Below, one piece after another: positions 1 to 12,695 of a stretch of DNA of 64,000 nucleotides. Numbering within the stretch: the first letter of the stretch is position 1; each line of letters begins with the position of its first letter. This DNA comes from Hypomesus transpacificus. Lineage: Eukaryota; Chordata; Actinopteri; Osmeriformes; Osmeridae. The stretch is taken from assembly GCF_021917145.1 (NCBI RefSeq), contig NC_061071.1, positions 5,227,689-5,291,688 of the forward strand, given 5' to 3'. The notes beneath the pieces were generated by a model. That model did no database searches. It saw nothing but the letters and a program-made list of their open reading frames with translations, and had not been told where the DNA came from. Made by a program: the position numbers and the translations under genes.

Positions 1-501
1 AGTATGGAGAAGGAGTGCAAATGCGATGCCTTTTGATATAATGCGTCCATCAAATGCCAACACCACAGCAGTAAAAATAGCAGCATCCTTCAGCACATTC
101 ATCACGCATGACAGACACACACACACACACCTCAGTTAACACCCCACACTGTAGTCTGCCTGTCCTCCTTTAGTGTCCTGGATTGAGTGTAACCATGGTT
201 ACCATGGGGGGGGTCCAAGCGTCCAGGTTCTTGTGCACAGGCGTTGTAGACCTGTCACAAACAGAGAGTTCTATGTAGAACTCTGCAATACTGCTCTACA
301 CCCCTGTAGAAGAACCATCTGTAAAACTGGCTCTCCACAGCACCTCTTTTCAGATCAAACAGAGCCATTGGAGATGTCCAGCACCCTTTACCTGACTCCA
401 GATAAGTTCTGCTAAGAACTTTGCCTCAAAAGCTTATCTCTGGAACAGAAGGTTCTCGTATATAGCAATGAAGGGTTCTACCGGAGCTAGCATGCTAGCA
501 A

Positions 502-855
502 GGTTGTGTTCACACTTGTAGTTCGGTTCTCTTGGTTCTCTTGGTTCTTACTCCTCTTGGTCCAGACAAAAAAAAAAGATACACTTGGTCCACCTGGTCT
601 GCTTAGCTTTCACATTGGCGTTTTCAATACCGAAGCTAAACAAAAGGCATAAGGATTAGGTTGCAACCTGATTGGACAGCTTCTATGGTTTGTTTGGAAG
701 CGGACTGAGACCCACTCAGGCGATCTCAGCCCACTTGTTTGGTGTGCACCAAGGCTTGGATGGCAGCGTTCACACTAGTTCAAATGAACCGCACTAGCAG
801 AGCAATCGCACTAGTTTGTTTTAATCCAACCAAACCTGCCAAGTGTGAACACACC
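502..855. mobile_element. Small terminal-inverted-repeat element (MITE-like)
   Basis: The left end (502 onward) and the reverse complement of the right end (ending at 855) share the core GTGTTCACACTTG, and similarity continues irregularly inward. The 354-bp size, lack of coding capacity and inverted ends fit a non-autonomous DNA transposon. I cannot see a convincing target-site duplication, so the superfamily is not assigned. Confidence 0.5.
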
Positions 856-1881
856 ATAAGAGTGCAGGATCAGTTTATCACGACGAGCTAAGAGTTCTCA
901 ACTCTCCTATTCTGAGATTGTGGATTGCAGTCACCATAGTGCAGTGTAACACACATAAACACACACACAAACACATGCACACACACACACACACATACAC
1001 AAATACACTCCTCTCTGGGCCTCTCTAACTGAGTACAAAGGCTGGGCTCTTGTGGAGTCAGCCCCCTTAATTAATTAGTGTTTACAAAACCCTCCCGCAC
1101 TTCTGCCTGGTGATGATGAAACGGAGTTCCAAATGACCCACCAGGGTTGGAACACACACACACATTCAAGATGAAACACAGTAGTTAGTTTCCCTTCCCT
1201 TTCCACAACCACATTGTTTATTGACTCATACTAATTGATTGCCTTCCTCTGTGAGACTGTGTATAAGTGAATGTGTGTGTGCGTGCGTGTGTGTGTCTGT
1301 GCGCTTCCATTTTTCCCAGAGTTAGTTCAGGGGGCTTAAAAGGAAAGAAGCGAAATTTTTCCAAATCGTCTTTGTGTGTGTATGTGCGCACATGCGTGTC
1401 TGTCTGTGTATTACTGTATCCTTTCCATTACAACCCTGCTCTCTTCTAATCGGCTATATATACACTCCATCTCTCAGAAAACACACACACACGCACACAC
1501 ACTATCTTAATGTCCTGTGTGATTAAAGCACATCAAAGCCCCACCCGGAGACACTCAGAGCAACAAGGGGCCGTGCTAATTGCGGCTCCCTATCCAACCT
1601 CACACACACACACACACACACACACTACCACACACACACACACACACTATCACACACAGACCCATACTATTAAGTGTGCAGTGGTTGTGGAGATGCTCCT
1701 AGCGGGGAGATAGATGAGGCTATAAAAGGCTGAAACATAAACACAGTGATGAGTGTTTAACAGAAGGCCCTGTTGGAGATTACAGCACAGGAGACCTTCT
1801 ACTAATAATGTTAGTGTGTGTTCGATGGGGTAGGGGGGATTAGGTTGGTGTGTGTATGTATGTACATGTTTGTGAGTGCAT

Positions 1882-1883
<2 letters not shown>

Positions 1884-1921
<38 letters not shown>
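1884..1921. repeat. (GT)n microsatellite
   Basis: About 19 uninterrupted GT dinucleotides, the cleanest of many CA/GT tracts in the dach1 intron. Confidence 0.95.
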
Positions 1922-1922
<1 letters not shown>

Positions 1923-3349
1923 AGAAGGCTGGTTCCCTGAGGTGGAATTAATGAAAAACCTTCCATGGAAAAGTCATCAAGCTGAGCAATGCTAGAAAGG
2001 GAGGACGTGGGGAGTGTGTGAGTGTGTGTGTGTGTGTGTATGTATGTGTGTGCGTGTGTGTGTGTGTGGGAGAGCTGTGTGACCTCTTGTCTGAGACTTT
2101 AATTAAAATCTCACCCAGACGTCCTCCTTCACACCACAACTGTTTTTCCCAGGGTTCAAACATACACACATAATACCCGCACACACACACATGCGCCCAC
2201 ACACTCACAAATTCCCGATTCAATGTCTTCCTTTATTATCTTACACTAGGATTGACTGTAAGAAAGTGCTGAAAGCAAAACACAAAGTCTGTTCAATACT
2301 AAATTAAACTAAACTAATATTAATACTGTAGGTTGTGCAGCATGTGTATTTGGGAGTGTATTTTTAAGTGTGTGTGTGTGTGTTCCTCCCATGGTAATAC
2401 CTGTTAATACGTAACACCTGTACAGCATACTTCTGTTAACTTTTCATGCTTCAGGCAGCAAACACTCACATACACGGATAATAATAATCCATATAATTCA
2501 TAAAATCATACAAAACATGTGCGTGTTTTTTATGTGAGAAAGGTAATAATAGGAGGGAGAGGTCGCAAGAGCGACGTAAAGAGAAAGAGGTAAAGAAAAG
2601 GGTAAAGAGCGGGAGTGGTGGAGAGAGCTAGAGATAGAGAGGCAGAGGTTTACAACGACCATCAAAGAGGCCCTCACTAGAGCATCATATAACAAAGCCT
2701 CTGTACAGGACACACACACACATCCTCCCCGCTCCAGATTCTGGAATGTGGGAGCAGGGATGTGAGACAGTATCAGTGAAAGAGATCGGATTCCTGAGAT
2801 GATCAAACGCCAGTGTGTGTGTATACCCCAGGATTACACACAGGAAATGTACAGGGGTGTGAGTGTATGTGTGTGTGTGTGTGTGTGTGTATGTGTGTGC
2901 AGGAAAGGTAGTGTGTGATCCATCCACATTTAGGCTTAGGCTTGTCTTGGAGTGTGATGACATCATCAGCTTGGTGTTTCACCTTTCGCATCTGGGAAAC
3001 AGATACCTGCTCTATGTGTGCGTGTGTGTGTGCCCGTGTGTGTGTAGAGGTTCCCATTATTGTATGACCCTTATCATACGGCCCCCATGTTTTCTGAACT
3101 TGTGTGTTAGGAAAAGAATGGCGGGGGGGGGGGGGGGTGTGTGTAAGAGGAACAGAGAGGGAGTGAGGGAAAGAGCAAAGGAGAGAGACGGAGAGTGAAA
3201 GGGGGAGAGAAAGCAAGAGAGAGGGGAATGGGAGAGAAGGGGATAAGGGGGAGAGAGAGGGGGGGGGTAGAGAGGGAGAGGAAACGAGAGAGAGAGGAGT
3301 GGAAGGGAGGGAATGAGTATAAGAGAAAGAGGGAGAGAAAGAAAGAAAT

Positions 3350-3354
<5 letters not shown>

Positions 3355-3442
<88 letters not shown>
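3355..3442. repeat. (GA)n microsatellite, about 44 units
   Basis: A pure GA run of about 88 bp at the end of a purine-rich stretch that starts near 3120. It produces the long Arg/Glu and Ser/Leu open frames on the two strands, which are not genes. Confidence 0.97.
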
Positions 3443-3448
<6 letters not shown>

Positions 3449-4485
3449 TGAATCAGCCTGCCAGATAAAGAGGCCCTCTCTCTCTCCTCAGACATCAAAA
3501 GCAGCTGGGGGTCAGAGGTGAGTATCAGTATTCTCCTGTCCCCTTCTCCCTCTCTTCTCAACATTTCCTGCTTGTTCAACTTCTTTCTTTCTCTTTAACC
3601 TTCATTCTTACACACACACACCACACACACACACAGTATATAAAACAATTATACAACAACATCTCCCATACAAACACACACACCCACAGCTCTTCTGATT
3701 GGCCAGCTCTCTCCATGGCGGGACTAATAGATAACACAACACTTCCCAGAACTTTTTTTTTCACACTTCTGAGTAGTAGTATTTGAATGATAATTGTCTT
3801 TCTTTAAGAGCCTTGAAGTTCTAATTTGCTTTTGATTGGAAGATGAGTTTGATGAGTTTGTTGTGCTAACCATCTTCACAGAAGATCAGATGAGATGAGA
3901 CTCGTCACTGTCGGTCTCCCAGTGAGAGACAAAGAGCAGCTATTTACATAATCAAATCATAAATACCAAGGAAGAGGAAGATCAAAATTCATTTGCACAA
4001 TTATCTTCCACTCCTTGGGGCTAGACATTAATGTGATAAGGCTGGTAAGCTTCAACCTCAGAGAGCAGGAAAACTGCCTCTGATTTAAACTGATGCTTTG
4101 GGCCAAATGAAAATTAATTAATTCCTGTGAAGAATCAATTTCTCAGAGTGACAGTGAGACACTGTGGGTGTTTGGGAGTGTGTAGTAGAGAGAGAGCGGC
4201 AGAGAAAGAGACATGAGAGAGAGGACACGGTAAGAAAGAGGTTGTAAAGAGGTTTCTAACAGAGCTGTTCAACTGGACCTGCTGTTCAGATTTGGTGTGA
4301 TGCATGATTGACATGTTCGAATTGTTGGTACAGAACCGTCAGCAGACTAAACTGAGTGCGTCTGACATCATATAAGATGTTATACATTCATAAACTTTTA
4401 AGAAGGGCTATCAGATCATTTTTTCTCTCTCTCTATTTAATTCAACCGCCACCCCTCCCCCCAAATCCACTCTTTCTTCACTCAC

Positions 4486-5036
4486 CTTGCGTTGGTACAG
4501 TCGTTATAGAGCGTCTCAAGGTCTTTCCTGGAGATAAGTTTACACCGGTTCACCCCCGGTTGGATTGCCCCGAGCCCCCGGAGCACGCGGACCTGCTCCA
4601 CGTTACACACCACTGGGGTGATGTCCAGCCGTTTAAGCTTGGTGTAGACCGTATGTAGCCCGCCAACCAGGTGCTTTAGAAACAGGTCGAAAGCCTGCGG
4701 TAAGCAAATTAGCTCAGTGTCCTTTACCGTGAAGGAAGCGAGTTTAGCGCCTTTCACCTCGACCATTTTACACTCGTTGTTCTGCGGAGTGTTTTCAACG
4801 GGCGACGGAGTCGCGTATACTGGTTTGCTGTGAGGTAGGACGCTAACTGGTGCGCCCGTTATATCGGTTGATAAAAAGTCCGTTCGAAACGGATGATTTC
4901 CGGTGGGCGCGATGGACGGTGGGGGGGATGTGGAGATAAAAGGGGTGGGTGGCGGAGAGTTAGCCGCCGGTGAAGTCGATATCAACGGCGGGTGAATGAG
5001 AGGAGTTGCGGGCATTAGTGGAGCAGGCGAGGTCAT
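4486..5036 (-). CDS. dach1: Dachshund homolog 1, exon 1 (partial gene)
   Basis: Dachshund is a nuclear transcriptional co-regulator of the Ski/Sno/Dac family that acts with Six and Eya proteins. This exon encodes 183 residues plus two bases of the next codon. Residues 1-87 are Pro/Ser/Thr-rich and unlike mammalian DACH1. Residues 88-183 are the conserved Dachshund homology domain 1, including CLPQAFDLFLKHLVGGLHTV and a stretch ending in LYNDCTNA. The start is taken at ATG 5034-5036; the frame is open a few codons further but has no better ATG. The exon ends in GCAAG followed by GTGAGT (donor at 4485-4484). DACH1-like residues and the adjacency to mzt1 and bora, as in human 13q, favour dach1 over dach2. 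The remaining exons lie outside the window at lower coordinates. Confidence 0.9.
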
Positions 5037-5400
5037 GGCCAAAAGTCTTATACAGAACAAGTTTCAAAGTGTCTGAAGTCAAGAAGGCTTTTTAAAAGGT
5101 AGTCCTCTCCGATGGAGTGAAGAAATGTCGGTGTTCAGAAAAGCGTCTTTGATGTTCAATTCGGCGTTCTGCAAGGTTAATTATTTTTTTGCTAAAGACG
5201 TAGTCCGTGCGTAATGGACACCTATACACTGTGTGGGACGCGCCTGCACTGCCTTGGATCGGATGCTGCTGTGACATTACAATGAAGAGGTGGAGCTAGT
5301 GAGTATTCTTGGAAAGAGAGAGAGCAAGAGAGAGAGAGAGACGGATAGAGAGAGGGAGAGAAAAAGAGAAAGAGGGAGACAGAGACATCCCACACGTATA
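5037..5400 (-). promoter_or_regulatory. dach1 5' UTR and probable proximal promoter
   Basis: This is the sequence immediately upstream of the dach1 start in the minus sense. It has an AT-rich leader and then a purine-rich tract (about 5310-5395). No TATA box is evident and the transcription start cannot be placed by eye. Confidence 0.4.
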
Positions 5401-5685
5401 TGACCTAAGAGGTTAGCCTTTTCCCTGCGCCCTGTCACTGAAATAGAACAACCATTTCAGAAACGATGGAAACCACACATTCTTAAAATGTTACAAAACA
5501 ACTCCAGATATGTTTTTATTGACCCTTAAATTACACAGACAAATACACCCACAGCATCACATACATTTAAAACTGTAAATCTGGTGACTATCTGAACTTG
5601 TGAGCACACATCCTTGACATTATTAGGAAGGCCAATACAAAAGAGAGGACAGACAAGACATCCTAGAACTGAGAGTCTGTAGAGA

Positions 5686-6255
5686 GTCTGGTCTGGAGAC
5701 AGTCTGGTCTGGAAAGAGTCTGGTCTAGCAATTTTTTATGTACCCATTTATAGGCACTACAACATTATAATATTTAAGATTTGCATACTGTCCATATCCC
5801 CATTTCCGTTATTATTATATTGTTATTATTATTATTATTATGTATATTTTGTAGTGATGTATATTTTGTATTTTCTGTTATTTTAGTTTTTTATATTTCT
5901 TAATAACTAAGTAGCTGTTGCATGCCATGTCACAAGAATTTCATTATTCAGAATGACTTGTTATTCGGTGCACTTGACAATAAAGAAACTTTGACTGGAG
6001 AGAGTCTGGTCTGGAGACAGTCTGGTCTGGAGAGAGTCTGGTCTGGAGAGAGTCTGGTTTGGTCTGGTCTGGAGACAGTCTGGTCTGGAGAGAGTCTGGT
6101 CTGGTCTGGTCTGGAGACAGGCTGGTCTGGAGAGAGTCTGGTCTGGTCTGGAGAGAGTCTGGTCTGGAGAGAGTCTGGTCTGGAGACAGTCTGGTCTGGA
6201 GAGAGTCTGGTCTGGAGAGAGTCTGGTCTGGAGAGAGTGGTCTGGTATGGAGAGA
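5686..6255. repeat. Minisatellite (unit about 16-18 bp) with an embedded insert
   Basis: Degenerate repeats of AGAGAGTCTGGTCTGG occupy 5686-5730 and 5996-6255. Between them, about 5731-5995, is AT-rich unrelated sequence ending in an AATAAAG-containing tail that resembles the 3' end of fish retroposons, so the insert probably landed inside the minisatellite. Both strands give open frames that are simple translations of the repeat. Confidence 0.8.
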
Positions 6256-9200
6256 GTCATGTGACGCTCCTCCTTATCTGCACATGAAACGCTCAGTACT
6301 GCTGTCAAACATCATGCTGATAGTAATCTCATCCATGGATGACGGAAGGTGGGGGGGGGGCAAACAAGGTGATAGAGCGGGTACAGAGACAGAAAGATAG
6401 AGAGAGAGAAAAAAAGAGTGTGGAGAGTGATCGAGTGCTGCAGCTCAAAGGACTTTAACTCTCCTCCTATCCTTCTTTCCAATAAGCCTTGGTATGTGGT
6501 TTTTAATTGGCTTAAATTAATCTTAGGGATGTAGATGCCCGATTTGCATTCATTAAAAGTCAAGTGAGGAAGTCAAGCTTGATTCTAATCAAATTTGCTT
6601 AATTATGCCTAGCATAGAGTGTCTCCCTGAGGAGAGCTCAGAGCTTACAGCTCTCACAACTTTCGTCTTTGAGAACTAACTCCTGCTGAGGAAGCTGTTT
6701 CTCTGGCAGACACAAATGTCACCGAACTCCCTCTGTCTCTTTTCTTCTCCTCCGAGGTGTTGTATTAGATATTCTATTATGTTCTAATCCCTTATACTAT
6801 TATATCATATACCATTATGTTATTATATTAGGGCATAGTGTGTTATATTGGTATGTTATACTATATTTTATGGGATTTATTATTTTGCTGGCTAGGCTGG
6901 AGGCTGAGAGCAAAGCATGAGGAAAGATGACCAGTGATCACACATCAAATGTCACAATGGTGCTTTTCACTTTCAGGTAGGCCCTGAGTATTCCAGGTCA
7001 CGTGACCCAACCAAGAAGCGAGAGTGGTCGCTGTCCGGTCCTGCAGAACGGATTAGATGTCGCATGTCTGGTAGCTAGCTGACCTTGTTCACACAAACAC
7101 AAGCAAACCCTCACAGGCAAACAAACACACACGCAGGACAATGAAGTAGTAGTAATGAAGCCTAAATACCACTCTATCCATTTTCATTAGGGATATTAGA
7201 ACATGTTTATCTCCTCGTCTTCATCACGGCACCGCCCTCCAAAGCAGCAGGTCAGTGGGTGACCAGGCAGCTAAGGAGACACGCTGCCGCCATCGCCGTC
7301 CAATCAGCTGTTAGACCTGCCTAATCCCCCAAGACAGCTCCTTTTCTCCTCACACAGGAGCGGAAATGATTCTAATTAACACACACATACACACACACAC
7401 ACATGCATACACAGGCCAGCATCATATGATAATGGGAATTGATTATGCTTATGGTAATGTGGACGGTCCGAGCCGCAGCGCGACCTTCACAGGGCTAATT
7501 GAAACAAGTGCTGCAACTCTCTGCCAGTTATCAAGCACAACAGCCCGTCATTAATCACCATGAACACCGCTGTCATAACACAGGCCGCCGTCTTCTCAGA
7601 CAAGTCTGGGGAGATGAATATGTCCGTTAGGATGATCTGTAGGTTAATGGAAGCGGATGACAGGCGGCTCGGTGTAACGCCTGAACAATTCCAGCGAACT
7701 TCTCTTGGTGTGGTGCAGTGTAACTCCAGAACAGTTCCAGCTAAATTCCGTTAGATGTGGGCTTGTGGAAGACTAACACAGGAAATCCCAAGCATACACA
7801 GGAAGTAGGAAGCAATACGATGATGGAATAATCATGAAGTTGAACTCTAGCAAGGAGTCATGTAGGTTATGAAAACGCTATCAGGTTGTCCTTCCTCCTA
7901 ATTCAATTTAGTTATCTATAACTAGAGGATTATTAGAAAACATTATGAACTATATCTGAGGCTTCCCTCTAATCAACAGTGCAAGATGACCACCTGTTAA
8001 ACACAGTCTTAATGTAAATTCTACGCTTCAGTGCATCATTCCAATAATGTAATCAGAGACATATCATATCCATCATTACATAGTCCAACACACAAAATGC
8101 CAATTAGACAACAACAACATTTCATTATGATTAAGAGAAAGCACTAGGGAGTTCACACCACCACACTGTGAAGGTTGCTGCGTTCACATCTCCTGGATCA
8201 TTATTCAATTAACAGCTTTGCTAATGTAACCAATTAATGCAGCAATAAGATAGCAGATATATGATTATTATGCATCTATGCAGCAGCAACTAATTGTACA
8301 GCAGATCAACCACTAATCAGTTTGGAAAACATCCAAAAACAACAAAGTCACCAAAATACTTTGGAAGTTTTAAAGGGAATCTGATAATAATCCATTATTT
8401 AGTCTGATGATCGTTAACGACTCTCTAAATTGTTTATTATCCAATATCCTGGCTATGAATATTAAAGGACTCAGAATCCTAAAACTAAACAGCATAACCA
8501 GTTATTAATGAAGGGTGAACAAGCAAGGTCAACCAACACTTGTAACAACTAACGCAGGAGAGATCTGGTCTGAACATCTTTCCATATTAGCACTACACTG
8601 GGTCTAGAATGGCTTGTCTTTCTTGTGACTGTTTTGTTTGTGCATATCTGTCTGTGTAGAAAACTCAGGTCCTCTAGAGAACCCTGGACCTGCAGTCAGA
8701 ACCCTGGGTATGTCGTCACATCCCTGGGCTGAAGCCAGAACCCTGACCGCTGATGGTTTGGGTTCATTAGAGCAGAGCCTACATGCAGAGACAACGGCAT
8801 CTTTTATGCAGCTATTGAAAATGTGAGTTATGCTCTATACAGTCTCACTTTTGAGAGGGGACAGCAGTAAAAGAACATGACAAATGTGTGAAAATTCAGA
8901 AAAACCTTCCAGGTTAACATACTGTCCATAGAGAGGATTATTTAACGGTTTCTCCTTTGTGGTTAACGTCTGTCCTGCTGACTGGACAGTTTCCATGGAG
9001 ATGTAATTATTACCTTCATGACCTCCTTTTCTGTCTGCATGGGTTGTTATCCCTCCCTAGACACTTGTCCTGAAACAATGATTATACCCATCCAGTAAAC
9101 TTGTAAAGGATCCTCACACACAGGCATCCTGAATTACATTTTCATTAGTTTTACTTTCAGCCTTAGAGAACAATGTTACAACTTTTAAAGACAGAGGTCA

Positions 9201-10095
9201 GGAATGAATTGATATGGGTTCGGGGGGAAAATACGTATTTTCATAGGCTGTGCCTCGTATCGGACACTACCTGTCCTGAAATAGAAAAGCACCACCGCCA
9301 CCTTGTGGATATAAAATGCAATTGTGTGCATCTTCACTCACGGGGTGATAATTAAAGATTCATTCAGTTACATAAAATGTATTCAAATATGAGAAGCAGC
9401 GCCCCCAATTCTTGCTTTAACTTCTGCACTTTCCTCCTGCTCGAGTTTAATTTTAAGTGGTTTCACAAAATAAGCCAAGGATGAAAGCCCGCCTCACCAA
9501 AGGCAATTGGTGGGAACAGGATTACCAGAGCATAATTGGCTGGAAGTAGCAGGCCACTCCAAAAATTTGAAACTGACATTCCAATGGCACTGAGCTTTTT
9601 GTTTTGCTCAACTCTCAGAGGGCCTAAATTTACACATGGGAGCTAAATTGTTCATTTTTAACTGAATCTAATCTATTGTAACTTTAACAACCATCACTGT
9701 ACAACCGCACAGACAGAAAACCTAACTTGTAGCAGGGTCATATTTATTAAAAAAAATGTAACAATTCACAATAAATTATCGATGCATTTTTTTCAACAAT
9801 TGGATCATGTGATCTAAAACCATTGTCATTGTTGTGATTTAAGATGGCCAGCCTGAGCAGAGAAGACTGGTGAAGAGAGGAGATGGATGGAGATGAAGAC
9901 CAGGTGCTGCACTGTTAAAATGTCTCCTTGGGACACAGGGGATGTCCTCTTGGATGAATGGTTTCAGCTCAGAGTGTGTACAGAGGCACTAGGAACAGGC
10001 CAGGGCAATTAACTGGTTTGGCAACACTGATGCAACGGACTTGATAAGAGAAAAAATCTTCTAGACAGAATCATTCCATGAAAATATGACCATCG
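6256..10095. other. Intergenic region between dach1 and mzt1
   Basis: I find no exon here. The region is largely unique-looking and AT-rich, with a CA tract near 7380-7405. The stretch 8160-8320 contains several TAATTA/CAATTA-type homeodomain-like sites and few low-complexity repeats. Conserved non-coding elements are expected upstream of a developmental regulator such as dach1, but conservation cannot be judged from one sequence. Confidence 0.5.
9743..9748 (-). promoter_or_regulatory. Probable poly(A) signal of mzt1
   Basis: AATAAA on the minus strand, about 350 bp past the mzt1 stop codon. It is the first canonical hexamer noticed downstream. Confidence 0.5.
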
Positions 10096-11277
10096 TCAGT
10101 TGGTGCAGTTCTCAGAGGCCTGTAACAGAGAGAAGTTAAACAACTGATTATATACTAGTTTCTGACAAACGTACTTAATGTTGTAGTAAAGGAATCAGTA
10201 AGAAAGCAATGCAAGCAAGACCTATCTATACACTGACAAACTGATTTATGTGGAAACCCAAATAGTGAGTACTGGTAATCCACAGGGACAGACATCTAAG
10301 TCAGTGGTCCTCAACCCTGGTCCTCAGAGCCCACTTTCCAGATGTTTCCCTGCAACCTGATTAAAATGAATGGTTGTCATCAGCCTTCTGCATAGTTTAA
10401 ACCATTAATTTGAATCTGGTGTGTTGGAACGGGGAAACATCTAAAACATTTAGGACAGTGCGCCCTGAGGATTAGGCTTGAAAACTACTAATCAAAGTGG
10501 TACCTTAGACTGAGTAATGCTCAACCTAGGATAGATATTGTGTATTTTCATTGCACACAAAAACAAAATTAAAAGGGGTGCTAAACTATCTCTGATCACA
10601 TTAATAAATGTAGTGGAATGACTCAGTGGTGGGGCTACAATGTGCATTGGTGTCTGGTGGCATTTGTACCTTGAGGGAGTCGGAGGCCTTGCGCAGCTCT
10701 TTGATGACGGAGGACAGAGCCTCTGGGTTGATTCCCTGCTCGCAGAGACGCACGCAGATGGACAGGGATTCCATATCGAGGCCCGTGTTCAACAGCCGGG
10801 AGATCTCCAGTAAGACTAGTGTGGGGAAGACACGGGTGAGAAGAGAGATGTAGCTAAATAGCGACTAGAAACAGGCTAATAAATCATTTCCCGAAGAAAA
10901 TGCCTAATGCTAAATACTTCTTTACGTCACTAATACTTGTCACCATGGATACGTTTGACAGGTAACAAATCATCAACACTGGTACAGTACTGGAGAATAA
11001 ACTACTGACCTGTTAGATAGAATAACAATTTAAGTAAAAACTACGGGCAAAAACACTGCAACTAGGACATCTACACCACTGGTCAGCTAGTTTGCGAAGC
11101 TAGATTAGATCAGAATTGTATTTTCAATGGCTGGTTAGTTAGACTAGGGCAGCTAGCTAGCTCTAGCCATGTACAGTGCTACTGTAACGTTACCCAGCCA
11201 GACAAACTAGTAGTCCACCTACCATCCATCGTTTCCCGGACAGCGTTCATGTTTGCATTACCAGCGCCACTTGCCAT
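10096..11277 (-). CDS. mzt1: Mitotic-spindle organizing protein 1 (MOZART1), complete
   Basis: MZT1 is a very small subunit of the gamma-tubulin ring complex that helps recruit it to centrosomes and spindle poles. Three coding exons join in frame: 11277-11223, 10815-10670 and 10119-10096, all with GT/AG borders. The product is 74 residues (human MZT1 is 82). It starts [18 protein letters not shown], continues through [20 protein letters not shown] and [20 protein letters not shown], and ends ASENCTN. The middle exon is almost identical to mammalian MZT1; the difference is mainly a missing alanine run near the N terminus. The start ATG at 11275-11277 is the first in frame. The gene is divergent from bora, the arrangement also found in human. 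Confidence 0.95.
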
Positions 11278-12695
11278 GGGGATGCTGTTATCCTACCAAG
11301 TGTTGTAAGGTTTGCACGTTTTTAGCACCAAGCTATTAATTAAAAGGAAACGAATTCTCCTAAACATTTGGCTACGGCCAGTTAGCAAACAGTCATAGTC
11401 ATGCACAGAAAGGACGCGCGGTTAGCTTGTAGATAACAAACAGGTCACACATCACAATCAGTCACAACATCCATACCGACACAAACCGGAATAAGGAGAA
11501 GTGACGACATTTTGCCCTGGTTGGCTGTTTTAGTAGTCTTCGTTCGGATAGGCTTATAGGCATTTCCTGTTTGGTGCTATTGGCTGGCGGGCGTCGTGGT
11601 TAAATTGAAACAAACGTTTGAACAGAATCACTGGACTCAAGCTTGCATTGCTGTTTGTATAAAAGGCTTCTGCTGCTAATAGTGAGTATCAGTATTACAA
11701 ATTAAATGCAAATTAGATTTGTATTGGGAATTAAGCAAGTAGCCAACGCTATGCAGTAGATGATTATTACATCTAGCTCGAAAGAGCATCAATTTTGATG
11801 ACTAAATGTGAGGTATTATTATAAGCCAACCACTTCTACTGGACTAGTACAGTAGGTAGTTTGTTAGCTTGTTTAGTTTCCTTGCAAATAGGGTTTTTAA
11901 CTTTCTCGTATCAAATACGGAAAAAACGGTACGCTGGCGGAATATATGCATGTTATTATTCAATTGGAAAGGCAAGAAATGTGTATTACAATGAGTCTAT
12001 AGCTTTACTAATCCTTTCATTACATACATTTGTGTGAATAAACCTAAAAATACATGATCAAATAAATCAGCCAAAAAACTAACAAACATCTCAAATGGAA
12101 AAAAGACATGAGTCACCAAGTCTACTATTAGCATAGCACAGGTGTGACTCCAACTGATTTACTGCTAGGATAGCTAGCTTTAGCTACACACAGTTACATG
12201 GAAAATAAACTAGAATACCCTATTTATATTTGGCTAAAGATACAAGATGCAAAACGGATGTCATAGGCTAATTTAGTCCTGCGGCGTTATTCGCCTCTGA
12301 AATGATGTCTGATACCTGATAGATCAATGTTTCCTGTTATGCTTACTTACGCTACGTACAATTGATGAGCATAAGAGGGCCTGTGAATGGATGACAGGTG
12401 GTATCACCCATAGACATAAATCAACTACTGTTGTATCAGATCTAGGCTCTGAAGAGTGCCTGGTAAGAGTACAATAGCTGTCAATAATAAGGGAGGTCCT
12501 GTACGGGACAAACCCTTTTCCCCAATATAGGGTATCTCCCAGCTAAAACAAGACAGTTGGCAACCCTGCTTGCAAAACAAAGTAACTTGCTACTTTTGAA
12601 CACATTTTACTGTGAGTTGCCTCTAAGTGAAATGATCACCACTAAAAACGAAACCCCCATTATTTCACCCAGATCTAGGTTGGTGGCCAGTCAAA
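11278..12695. promoter_or_regulatory. Divergent mzt1/bora promoter region and bora 5' UTR intron
   Basis: The starts of mzt1 (minus) and bora (plus) face away from each other across about 1.4 kb. An inverted CCAAT box lies near 11578, followed by a GGCGGG motif and a TTTGAA element near 11616, a combination seen in cell-cycle promoters (CDE/CHR type). A GTGAGT donor at 11682 and an acceptor AG at 12671-12672 suggest a non-coding first bora exon ending at 11681. The rest is AT-rich intron-like sequence. Confidence 0.45.

Larger units (their letters stand above)
1..4485 (-). other. dach1 intron 1 (part), microsatellite-rich
   Basis: Everything downstream of the dach1 exon 1 donor, in the minus sense, is intronic as far as this window shows. 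I see no exon in it. It holds many CA/GT tracts, for example 958-1000, 1592-1652, 1884-1921, 2017-2068 and 2866-2900, and long purine tracts between about 2540 and 3440. Open frames here are low-complexity Thr/His, Ser/Leu or Arg/Glu strings produced by the simple repeats. Non-repetitive stretches such as 3780-4180 could hold regulatory elements, but nothing identifies them by eye. Confidence 0.6.

Noticed and set aside
2803-3579. Long open frames in the GA/CA-rich region on both strands
   Set aside because: Translations are Ser/Leu, Arg/Glu or Thr/His strings that follow the microsatellites; no domain or splice context.
5922-6308. Overlapping 110-120-residue frames in both strands of the minisatellite
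   Set aside because: They are direct translations of the 16-18 bp repeat.
11655-11666. TATAAAAGG as a TATA box for bora
   Set aside because: A start 25-30 bp downstream would fall on the splice donor at 11682, leaving almost no first exon.
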